Shown here: positions 8,284-14,075 of the stretch, piece after piece | Numbering within the stretch: the stretch's first letter is position 1 | How the letters are laid out: each line of letters opens with the position of its first letter | Source of the DNA: Cellvibrionales bacterium | GTDB taxonomy: Bacteria > Pseudomonadota > Gammaproteobacteria > Pseudomonadales > JAHEGP01 | Length of the DNA: 18,461 nucleotides | Assembly (NCBI GenBank): GCA_024645065.1 | Contig: JAHEGP010000032.1 | Span: forward strand, 1 to 18,461 | Reading direction: 5' to 3' | Notes under the pieces: model-generated | Seen by the model: the letters and a program-made list of their open reading frames with translations, nothing else | What the model was told of the DNA's origin: nothing | Databases searched by the model: none | Made by a program: the position numbers and the translations under genes

Positions 8284-8327
8284 TCCGCCGCTTTCGCGGT
8301 AATCCCGGGTTGCCGGCGTCAAGAGTA

Positions 8328-8404
8328 CGGAGTGTAGCTCAGCTTGGTAGAGCACTGCCTTCGGGAGGCAGGGGCCGGAGGTTCAAATCCTCTCACTCCG
8401 ACCA
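8328..8404 (+). tRNA. tRNA-Pro (anticodon CGG)
   Basis: A 77-base cloverleaf with encoded CCA. The acceptor stem CGGAGTG pairs with CACTCCG, followed by discriminator A and CCA. The D arm GCTC/GAGC closes a normal loop. The anticodon arm is CTGCC-TTCGGGA-GGCAG, giving anticodon CGG, which reads CCG. The T arm is GGAGG-TTCAAAT-CCTCT with one G-T pair. A likely integration site for the accessory stretch to the right. Confidence 0.97.
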
Positions 8405-8461
8405 GTAAAAATAGGGCCTTCAGGCTTCATTCATAATTCAAGATTCCTGCTGAGCGGCGCG

Positions 8462-9212
8462 ATGCTCGACCAGTGGATTGCCGACGAAGACCCCAGGTGC
8501 CGGGACTGTGCCAGCCCCAATGCGCGAACCCTGAGAATCCGGGTCGTGGCCAGGGGTGTTCGCCTGTCACCCGGTGATGAAATCACCCTGCAGGCGACGG
8601 GGGACTACTACGAATATGGCCGCTTCGACAAAGTCGAACTTACGCTACTCCAATCACCTGTGATTTTCGACGACGGCGGTGTACACACCATTGATTACCC
8701 CATCAGCGCGAAGTAAGTGCAGGTTCACAATGGCACGACCTTGAGCATTCTTGCGGGAGCGCACCTGAACAGGTTGGTGTCGGTATCAGGCTACAGTAGC
8801 GCTTCTGCGCAGAATGTCATCAACGTATACGGTGGCGAAATTGATGTCATAGAATCTTAGGATATTTGCAATATCTACGGCGGCGTCATCCGTAGCGTAA
8901 CTAATGGCGGCACTTTTCTTGGAAATGTGAATATCGTTTCTGAATACCTTGGTTGGGGCGTTGATATCAGTGGTGGGTTGTTCCAGGGCGATATCAATAT
9001 CGACAGCTTAGGGGATACTTGGCTCAGGTTTTATGGTGATCTCAAGGTTGAGTTGGTTAGTGGAACCACAGGAAGGGCTCTCTTCGTATACAGCGGATTA
9101 CTTTGTAGAAGGGACGTTACGGGACGGTTCGCCGATATCGACCAACCTCCAATACTACACATATTTCTACGGGGATCGGTACCCTCGGACCAATATCACG
9201 GTGGAGCCTTAG
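8462..9212 (+). pseudogene. decayed beta-repeat (PEP-CTERM-protein-like) gene
   Basis: One reading frame runs from about 8462 to 9090 but is cut by TAA at 8714-8716 and TAG at 8858-8860; it then continues in another frame from 9102 (FVEGTLRDGSPISTN) to TAG 9210-9212. The change fits one extra base near 9100. Across these breaks the protein pattern is continuous: IFDDGGVHTIDYPI, NGTTLSILAGAHL, INVYGGEIDVI, NIYGGVI, GTFLGNVNI, ISGGLFQGDINI and GTLRDGSPIS. Repeated N-x-YGG/SGG turns followed by G-T-L-x-D-G-(S/T)-P-I resemble secreted beta-helical proteins of the PEP-CTERM type, here lacking both a signal peptide and a sorting tail. The true 5' end is not visible; the frame is open back towards the tRNA, so the front may have been lost when the region was rearranged. 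Confidence 0.65.
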
Positions 9213-9373
9213 GGCACACACCGCGCAGTCCTGTATGTGATTTACTAGGCAAAACACGACTTGGCTACCTTACTCCGGCGCTAACACCATCAGAGTTCAA
9301 GATAGGAAATCACACGGCACGGGCTTCTAAGTACTAACTTGTAGAGATTATGAGCCGGCGATCACGAGCTTAT

Positions 9374-9574
9374 TTATTTCACGCCTTCAATCAGGGCAAT
9401 ATCTTTTTTAAGCAGGTCGTTAACCATGGTATTCAGTTCAACACCTTTGGCTTGCGCTTTAGCCACAAAATAGTCAAGTACGTCCTCATCGAGATACACG
9501 GGTAAATTCATTTTGGCATTGGGATTATAAAATTTGCCACGTTCGCCTTTGGAAAAATCGTATTCTTCACGCAT
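9374..9574 (-). CDS. brnA: BrnA-like / CopG-family antitoxin
   Basis: Antitoxin of a type II pair, expected to bind and neutralise BrnT and to repress their shared promoter. The protein begins MREEYDFSKGERGKF, the typical BrnA opening, followed by a ribbon-helix-helix-like part MNLPVYLDEDVLDYFVAKAQAKGVELNTMVNDLL. ATG 9574 (66 residues) is chosen because AAGGG lies eight bases upstream; a GTG at 9583 in frame (69 residues) overlaps the toxin stop as GTGA but has no spaced ribosome binding site. The gene sits directly behind brnT, the usual toxin-first order of this family. Confidence 0.85.
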   Translation of the reverse strand: MREEYDFSKGERGKFYNPNAKMNLPVYLDEDVLDYFVAKAQAKGVELNTMVNDLLKKDIALIEGVK

Positions 9575-9579
9575 GGTGC

Positions 9580-9873
9580 TCACCCTTCGTATTGCTTAAT
9601 CTCATGTTTGGTAGCGCGTCTGGCAGAAATCAGTCGGATAGTCACTGCGCTTTCGGATTGGTTGCGATAAGTATGCACCACCACCAAATAATGTTGCCCG
9701 TTGGTCTGACCCAATGTCACCCAGCGGGCTTCATCTTCGTTGGAACTGTATTCGTCGAAGACACTTAATGCCATAGGATCTTTAAATACTCCAGAGGCTT
9801 GCTCAAAGGTCACGCCGTGTTTCCTGGCATTGATCTGTGCTTTGATTGGGTCCCACTCAAAATTATATTTCAT
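9580..9873 (-). CDS. brnT: BrnT family toxin
   Basis: A 97-residue RelE-like ribonuclease toxin of the BrnT family, which cleaves RNA to slow growth under stress. The start FEWDPIKAQINARKHGVTFEQASGVFKDP is the family signature; later landmarks are RWVTLGQTNGQHYLVVVHTYR and the C-terminal IRLISARRATKHE. Length is normal and all blocks are intact, so the toxin may be active. No clear ribosome binding site precedes the ATG, which could keep toxin translation low. It overlaps the possible GTG start of brnA. Codon and base composition are more AT-rich than in the biotin operon, in line with acquisition. Confidence 0.92.
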   Translation of the reverse strand: MKYNFEWDPIKAQINARKHGVTFEQASGVFKDPMALSVFDEYSSNEDEARWVTLGQTNGQHYLVVVHTYRNQSESAVTIRLISARRATKHEIKQYEG

Positions 9874-9931
9874 TTTTTAGGCCGTGGCCGCTTGTCCTGC
9901 GTTATCACACCCATAAATCTGGCATTTGATG

Positions 9932-9959
9932 ATCATAACGTCGATCCGCTCCTGGACAA
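9932..9959 (-). promoter_or_regulatory. predicted brnTA promoter
   Basis: On the minus strand, TTGTCC (9959-9954), 16 bases, then TATGAT (9937-9932). This predicts a start near 9925 and a leader of about 50 bases before brnT. It lies in the gap after parD, so brnTA need not depend on parD transcription. Confidence 0.5.
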
Positions 9960-9984
9960 GAAGTTTCTCATGCAGTGTTGTCTA

Positions 9985-10221
9985 TCAGGCCCCATTACGC
10001 CGCACTTCTGCTTTGGTTTCAGCAAGAATTTCTGCTCGTCCCTGACTCGTGAGGTGGCCGTTCTCCACTTGAATAAGCCTGGTGCGGATAGTCTCAATCT
10101 CGCGTGCCTTGCGAATAAGGTCGTTAACGACGTCGCTCTTGCTGGTATATTTTTCGCTCTCGCCTTGGGCGCGGAGCCAATCGTCATTGGGCGGTGGGAA
10201 TGAAATACTTTGTCTTGGCAT
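9985..10221 (-). CDS. parD: ParD-like antitoxin, without an adjacent ParE
   Basis: A 78-residue protein matching the chromosomal ParD family: N-terminal DNA-binding ribbon (MPRQSISFPPPNDDWL), helix region with YTSKSDVVNDLIRKAR, and a C-terminal toxin-binding tail (GHLTSQGRAEILAETKAEVRRNGA). ParD neutralises ParE, a gyrase-inhibiting toxin, and represses its own promoter. ATG 10221 is preceded by GGAAG seven bases upstream; an upstream ATG in frame would add 16 residues unlike the family. parE normally begins at or overlapping the parD stop, but only 111 bases remain before brnT and hold no ParE-sized frame. It is thus a solitary antitoxin, possibly the remnant of a lost pair or an anti-addiction gene. 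Confidence 0.87.
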   Translation of the reverse strand: MPRQSISFPPPNDDWLRAQGESEKYTSKSDVVNDLIRKAREIETIRTRLIQVENGHLTSQGRAEILAETKAEVRRNGA

Positions 10222-10246
10222 TTTGGAGCTTCCGAATACCAATTTG

Positions 10247-10269
10247 GTGCAATAATACACCATTTGCAC
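10247..10269 (-). promoter_or_regulatory. inverted repeat upstream of parD, possible autoregulatory operator
   Basis: GTGCAA (10247-10252) and TTGCAC (10264-10269) form a perfect 6-bp inverted repeat with an 11-base spacer, 26 bases upstream of the parD ATG. Between the arms, the minus strand reads TATTAT, a possible -10. This is the expected place for a ribbon-helix-helix repressor such as ParD. Confidence 0.4.
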
Positions 10270-10450
10270 ATCGCGTAGCCTTGATGTCAGATCCTAAAAT
10301 TAGACTGGAATTGTTTCCCCACAATCTCGATCGAAACCGCGCGAAAATTGTAAATAACTATGCCAAAACCATGGTGAAACTCTCCAAAGTGCGGGGAACT
10401 CGACGCGTAAAATGGCAATAAAAACATGAGGATCTGCAATCATTATCGCA

Positions 10451-10864
10451 CTAGAAACGGTAGACCACGCCCACCAACGCCAGCAGGCCAAGGATAGCCA
10501 TTAACGCAGCGATCAAGCTCGTTCCCGAGCTGGGCATGCCAGGATACTCCTCGCGTAATCGCCGCAATTGCCGTCCATTCTCGAGCGTGCCCACCAGTAA
10601 TGACAACAGACCGATCCCAATCAATATGAGTCCGAACTCGCGTGGTCCAATCAGTGTGGTTTTAATGAGGGGCGCGCGTGGGTTTATCCCGGCTATCTCA
10701 AGCTGGAAAAACTTGTAGACGGCGAAACCGAACGTGATCAGGGAGGTACCCGTCCTCACCCAGGCCATCAGCGTACGTTCGTAAGCAGCACGGGTGCGTT
10801 CGAGAGCCAGTCTAGTGGTGAGAGGAAGTGCTTCCCTTTGGCTGACCGAAGCTTGATCGACCAT
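10451..10864 (-). CDS. DUF202 (YidH-like) inner-membrane protein
   Basis: An integral membrane protein of about 137 residues with the DUF202 signature ERTLMAWVRTGTSLITFGFAVYKF; function is unknown across the family. Three membrane helices are visible: the one starting in the signature, EFGLILIGIGLLSLLVGTL, and SLIAALMAILGLLALVGVVY at the C-terminus. ATG 10864 is preferred because AGGAG lies nine bases upstream; ATG 10903 in frame would add 13 residues without a ribosome binding site. Last of four genes in the same direction behind the AraC regulator. No clear terminator was seen after it. Confidence 0.85.
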   Translation of the reverse strand: MVDQASVSQREALPLTTRLALERTRAAYERTLMAWVRTGTSLITFGFAVYKFFQLEIAGINPRAPLIKTTLIGPREFGLILIGIGLLSLLVGTLENGRQLRRLREEYPGMPSSGTSLIAALMAILGLLALVGVVYRF

Positions 10865-10919
10865 ATCCGTATGCTCCTGGCTTACGTCACTTGAAATGCG
10901 CATATTAGACGGTGGTGCA

Positions 10920-11696
10920 TCACAGAATCCCCAGTGCCCGGAGTGAGTTATTGATAATCTGAAGTCCCAGGGCCACCTGGACGATGCCCAGAACTGCCCC
11001 CAGAATCGGCAATAAGAGGCTCAGAGCTGGCAGGCTATTCCGGGCTGTGAGCATCACAATCAGGTTCAGTAACATGATCACCGCGACAATGGCGCCGATG
11101 AGCAGCTGGCGATCAAGGCTCGGAGCGAGCGCAAGGAAGACAACCAGCGCAGCGATGCCATAAGGTGTGACAATCGTCGGGAATGCGAGAGGTGTCATTG
11201 CCATCATCACGGGCGTTGGCTGTACATCCGGAGCTGCTTCACCGGTGGATGTATGCTGCGTGAATTGCTGGAGGATGTTCTGCAACGCCACAAGAAAAAG
11301 AATGATGCCTGCTGACAGTGCCAGAACTGGCAGGGGGATATGGTAACTATTGAGTATGCTTTCACCCAGCAATGCGGCCACCAAAAGAGCGGCGCTTGCA
11401 AACAGTGTCGCTTGGACCGCAATCTGGCGTGCGACCCCGGCATCGGCGCCCTTCGTTATTGCCGAGAACGGACCGATGATCTTGAAAGGCCCAAGCATCA
11501 GAAACAGAAATGTGAAGATCTGTGTCAAGGGAAAATCCGGGATCGGAGGAAGTCCCGCAGTGGCTTCCGACGCTGCGGCAAGATTCGTATCGATCAGGCT
11601 GGCGAGGATCACCATCGTCGCCATCAGGATACGCGTGCCCCATCGCGGCAGCGGACCGCTGCCCGCGGCTTTGCGGCATGTCCCTGGTTGTCGCAT
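10920..11696 (-). CDS. MarC family integral membrane protein
   Basis: A 258-residue multi-helix inner-membrane protein of the MarC/UPF0056 family. Despite the name, E. coli MarC is not established as a drug-resistance factor; members are putative transporters of unknown cargo. Family features are FTFLFLMLGPFKIIGPFSAITKG near the front, a central hydrophilic loop (QFTQHTSTGEAAPDVQP) and MAMTPLAFPTIVTPYGIAALV. About 40 residues precede the usual first helix and include an extra hydrophobic stretch (ILMATMVILASLI) ending near AAAS, which may be a signal peptide. ATG 11696 is fixed by GGAG six bases upstream; an ATG 66 bases further out is unsupported. It follows the rhodanese gene by 40 bases. 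Confidence 0.88.
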   Translation of the reverse strand: MRQPGTCRKAAGSGPLPRWGTRILMATMVILASLIDTNLAAASEATAGLPPIPDFPLTQIFTFLFLMLGPFKIIGPFSAITKGADAGVARQIAVQATLFASAALLVAALLGESILNSYHIPLPVLALSAGIILFLVALQNILQQFTQHTSTGEAAPDVQPTPVMMAMTPLAFPTIVTPYGIAALVVFLALAPSLDRQLLIGAIVAVIMLLNLIVMLTARNSLPALSLLLPILGAVLGIVQVALGLQIINNSLRALGIL

Positions 11697-11736
11697 GGCT
11701 ATCTCCTTTTCACTCTCCGGAATACAAGCGCCCATT

Positions 11737-12291
11737 TCACGGCACTCGTTGCCTGGATGCACCCTCTTCCAGAATGATTTTCTCGGGATCTATCGTATAT
11801 ACCCAGGGCGCTGAATTCTTCCAACCGTTGCGCATCCTTTTTCCGTGAAAGACACTGCCGGGGTCGTCCACCTTATCTCCTTCAAAGCCGTCGGTGATGG
11901 TGTAGGCATTTTTGAAGCCGTCAGCCGCAAGCAGGTTGACGGCCATGGCCGAGCGATCACCTGAGCGGCACATGACCAACAGCGTTTCCGTCGGGTCAGC
12001 CAGACTTTTGACCTCGGCGACAAACTGCGGATTCCAATTAGGACCATATTCGGTGATGTTGTTCTTTCTCCGATAGGTTACAAAGGCAAGGGGAATGTTC
12101 CAGGCCCCATCGGGGTGACCGATAAATCCATACTCCTCAGGGGTACGCACGTCGATGATCCTGACGCCGTCAGGATCGGACTTCCAAATCTCATAAGCTT
12201 GCGCGGCATTGACATAAAGGCCGAGACTGGTTTGTTTGTTTTTGGGGGGGTGTTGTTTTGTTGGTGCGGCCTGTTGTTGCTGAATATTCAT
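11737..12291 (-). CDS. rhodanese-like sulfurtransferase
   Basis: A single-domain rhodanese of 184 residues. Rhodaneses pass a sulfane sulfur from donors such as thiosulfate to acceptors by way of an active-site cysteine persulfide. IIDVRTPEEYGFIGHPDGAWNIP (45-67) is the domain entrance, and the catalytic loop is CRSGDR with Cys108, followed by SAMAVNLLAADGF. The Gln- and Lys-rich first 20 residues look disordered, and there is no signal peptide, so a cytoplasmic place is likely. An insert VTYRRKNNITEYGPNWNPQF lies between the two motifs. The ATG has GAGG eight bases upstream. It lies between a desulfinase homologue and marC in the same direction, so sulfur chemistry downstream of sulfinate cleavage is a fair inference but not shown. 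Confidence 0.92.
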   Translation of the reverse strand: MNIQQQQAAPTKQHPPKNKQTSLGLYVNAAQAYEIWKSDPDGVRIIDVRTPEEYGFIGHPDGAWNIPLAFVTYRRKNNITEYGPNWNPQFVAEVKSLADPTETLLVMCRSGDRSAMAVNLLAADGFKNAYTITDGFEGDKVDDPGSVFHGKRMRNGWKNSAPWVYTIDPEKIILEEGASRQRVP

Positions 12292-12433
12292 TTGAGTTTC
12301 CTCTCCTGTGCGACTTCGGCTGCCGATCGAGCAGCCACATGGCGACGGAATGCCTTTCAGGCTTTTTTGTCGGATTGTATCGGTTGCTCACTTGAAACGT
12401 CGTCGCTGAACCCTGCATTGCCTGGTAAACCAC

Positions 12434-12469
12434 CCTTCCCCGGTGTCCCTCGGTGGCACCCTGGGAAGG
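12434..12469 (-). other. hairpin between the desulfinase-like and rhodanese genes
   Basis: CCTTCCC (12434-12440) pairs with GGGAAGG (12463-12469), with an inner GGTG/CACC pair (12442-12445 / 12457-12460). It starts ten bases after the stop of the upstream gene on the minus strand and has no T-run. It could slow decay of the first cistron's message or partly end transcription, which would set first-gene and later-gene levels apart. Confidence 0.4.
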
Positions 12470-12478
12470 AATTCCTCG

Positions 12479-13654
12479 TTATCCCAACCGCGCTGTCATT
12501 GCATCTGCGAGAGAAGTGGCTGCGGGAAGCCTGGCCGAACTCCGCACCTTCCACTCTTCCTCCAGTAGCTCTTTTGCGGCCTGCTGAAGGAATTCCGGCG
12601 CAGCCCATTCGAATACATCAAAATCGTTCTCTATGTACCCATGGCTGAGCATGAAGTCTTTGTTGACCTGCAGCGCTTCCAGGTTATAGGGTGAAAGGCC
12701 GGGTACCATGTCAACAAGCTTGATGCCTTCATACGTATCCTCGACATCCAGATAGTATGTTTGCTTATTCAGGATGGCCGCTGCAGCGTGCTTGTGCTCG
12801 TTGGCCCAGCGCCCCACTTTGATCATCGCCTTCATCAGCGCGACGATGATCTCGGGGTGCATTTCGCATGCCACATCGGATACCGTGCAAGTTGCTGGTA
12901 CATTGGCCCCCTGCAGGGTCCAGTCCGGATAAAGGGCCAGGTTTTCGATGGCCTTTAGCTCGCTTGTCTGCTCCTGGATGTGCTGTAAGACTTTGCTTTG
13001 CGTGTAGATCGCATCGACCTTGCCTTCGAGTAGAGACGTCTCCAGCGGGCGAAAAGCCAGGTCGTGCTTGTGATCGCGCTTTAACCACAGTTCCGAAGGA
13101 TTCTCCATCGGGGTGAGCATTTCCGGCTTGTCATACCAGTCATCAGGGTATGGGAATTCCACGACCTCCACGTCTTCGCGAGTCATGCCGTTTTTTCGAA
13201 GCATAAGTTCGATGCCCTGTTCCTCCTGAAATCGCCACCAGTCGTTCTTGATGACATTCAGGCTCTTTGAAAGGCCGACCTTCTTGCCCTTCAGGTCTTT
13301 CATGTTAAAGATATCGTCCCTGGCGCGTACCATCATACAGCCGCCTTCGTAAACATGCGTCGTCCCGATCAAGCGGGTGCGGCGGATGTCGGCATGGGTG
13401 TGGATAGCGGGGGCGCAGCCTCCATAGCGCATCAGGTTGTCGAGGTTATGAACATAATGGGGGTACCAGTCGTTCTCTTCCGTTGAGCGAAGGAACTTGT
13501 AAGCCACGCCTATTTTCTTCAACTCTTCCTTGACCCAACCAATTTCCTGATCGACGTTACTGGGAGAGACAAGGGGACAGTTAGTGTAATAGAACTCGCT
13601 CCAGTCCACGTCGACGGAACGCATGGTCTTACCCTTAATCGTCATAGTAGCCAT
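12479..13654 (-). CDS. DszB-like sulfinate desulfinase homologue (SsuA/TauA-type fold)
   Basis: A 391-residue protein resembling 2'-hydroxybiphenyl-2-sulfinate desulfinase DszB, which removes sulfite from an aryl sulfinate; the fold is that of ABC-transporter binding proteins. DszB's active-site set Cys27, His60, Arg70 appears matched: Cys26 in TNCP, His66, and Arg76 in RYGG, with the same ten-residue His-Arg distance and the same NCP and GG contexts. The C-terminal WAAPEFLQQ block matches DszB WAAPEFLNN. There is no signal peptide or lipobox, and no transporter permease or ATPase nearby, which argues for a cytoplasmic enzyme. dszA/dszC-type monooxygenases are absent, so the substrate is unknown and need not be dibenzothiophene-derived. 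GGAG lies eight bases before the ATG. About 40 residues extend past the DszB end. An orphan binding protein is the alternative. Confidence 0.75.
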   Translation of the reverse strand: MATMTIKGKTMRSVDVDWSEFYYTNCPLVSPSNVDQEIGWVKEELKKIGVAYKFLRSTEENDWYPHYVHNLDNLMRYGGCAPAIHTHADIRRTRLIGTTHVYEGGCMMVRARDDIFNMKDLKGKKVGLSKSLNVIKNDWWRFQEEQGIELMLRKNGMTREDVEVVEFPYPDDWYDKPEMLTPMENPSELWLKRDHKHDLAFRPLETSLLEGKVDAIYTQSKVLQHIQEQTSELKAIENLALYPDWTLQGANVPATCTVSDVACEMHPEIIVALMKAMIKVGRWANEHKHAAAAILNKQTYYLDVEDTYEGIKLVDMVPGLSPYNLEALQVNKDFMLSHGYIENDFDVFEWAAPEFLQQAAKELLEEEWKVRSSARLPAATSLADAMTARLG

Positions 13655-13752
13655 TTTCGTTTCTCCTTACCGTTCAAGGTCGCTATGCGCCGCATCGCCA
13701 GGGTCGCAGTGCTAGCGTGTATTATTCATCGTGCCCACATCTCGCATGCCTC

Positions 13753-13766
13753 TTTGAGTTTTGAGT
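13753..13766 (-). repeat. tandem heptamer TTTGAGT x2, possible activator site
   Basis: TTTGAGT occurs twice back to back (13753-13759 and 13760-13766); on the minus strand it reads ACTCAAA twice. It lies about 27 bases upstream of the possible -10 at 13726-13721, just outside the -35 position, the usual place for an AraC-type activator. The period of seven is short for two helical turns, so this is a suggestion only. Confidence 0.3.
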
Positions 13767-13901
13767 TGCTCCCTTTGCAGGCGTCTCAACCGAGCGCGAC
13801 TGATTCCGCTATTACCGTGGGTCAGTCACTGTTGTAATTATCGAGCCGGTTCGAATCTCCGGGGTGGGCAATTCATGACTAAAGGAGGACAGATTCAGAC
13901 A

Positions 13902-13933
13902 GCAGGTCACAATCAGCTGAAATCATGACCTGC
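13902..13933. promoter_or_regulatory. 8-bp inverted repeat, candidate operator
   Basis: GCAGGTCA (13902-13909) and TGACCTGC (13926-13933) are perfect inverted arms separated by 16 bases, with CAGCTG near the centre. Too widely spaced for a terminator and without a T-run; the layout suits a dimeric regulator. A related ATTCATGACT at 13871-13880 resembles AATCATGACC at 13921-13930. Confidence 0.45.
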
Positions 13934-13980
13934 ATCAATTCAGCGTCTTGAGCTTCTGCCCTCCTGATCTGGTAAAGACA

Positions 13981-14016
13981 GGGGGTGTGTGTCGTTAAAG
14001 GGGGTGTGTCGTTAAA
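13981..14016. repeat. tandem repeat GGGGGTGTGT(GT)CGTTAAA x2
   Basis: Two adjacent copies, 13981-13999 (19 bases) and 14000-14016 (17 bases), identical except for one GT unit. A partial third GTGTCG with an A-rich follower lies at 14029-14039. This is either a recent slippage duplication or paired protein-binding sites. It lies about 60 bases downstream of the AraC-type gene. Confidence 0.7.
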
Positions 14017-14035
14017 GAGAGCCAGCCAGTGTCGC

Positions 14036-14058
14036 AAAACCCTTGCTGTTGGGCTTTT
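14036..14058. terminator. weak hairpin after the AraC-type gene
   Basis: AAAACCC, loop, GGGCTTTT with one bulged base, 17 bases past the regulator's stop. The short T-run on either strand makes it at best a weak, two-way terminator. Confidence 0.3.
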
Positions 14059-14075
14059 AGGGTAATGGTAAGGCT

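Larger units (their letters stand above)
13655..14075. other. 421-bp regulatory intergenic region with repeats, no gene
   Basis: No credible reading frame. It separates the AraC-type regulator from the desulfinase-like operon and holds three separate repeat elements (listed individually). On the minus strand, AATAAT (13726-13721) is a fair -10 for the operon without a recognisable -35 at 17 bases, which would suit an activator-dependent promoter. Confidence 0.6.

Noticed and set aside
9874..9984. Remnant of parE between parD and brnT
   Set aside because: One frame (LLVQERIDV) faintly recalls the end of ParE, but the match is too short and weak to claim.
10285..10421. Plus-strand basic 45-residue frame (MSDPKIRLELF onward) near parD
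   Set aside because: No ribosome binding site or known family; the operator-like sequence for parD lies just beside it. Could be a gene remnant but unsupported.
13846..13870. T-arm-like GCCGGTTCGAATC suggesting a tRNA or tRNA fragment
   Set aside because: The 3' half of the stem does not pair, no acceptor, D or anticodon arm surrounds it, and it does not match the tRNA-Pro end, so it is not a usable att copy.
13881..13888. Strong ribosome-binding-like AAAGGAGG on the plus strand
   Set aside because: No ATG, GTG or TTG at a proper distance leads into a frame of any length.
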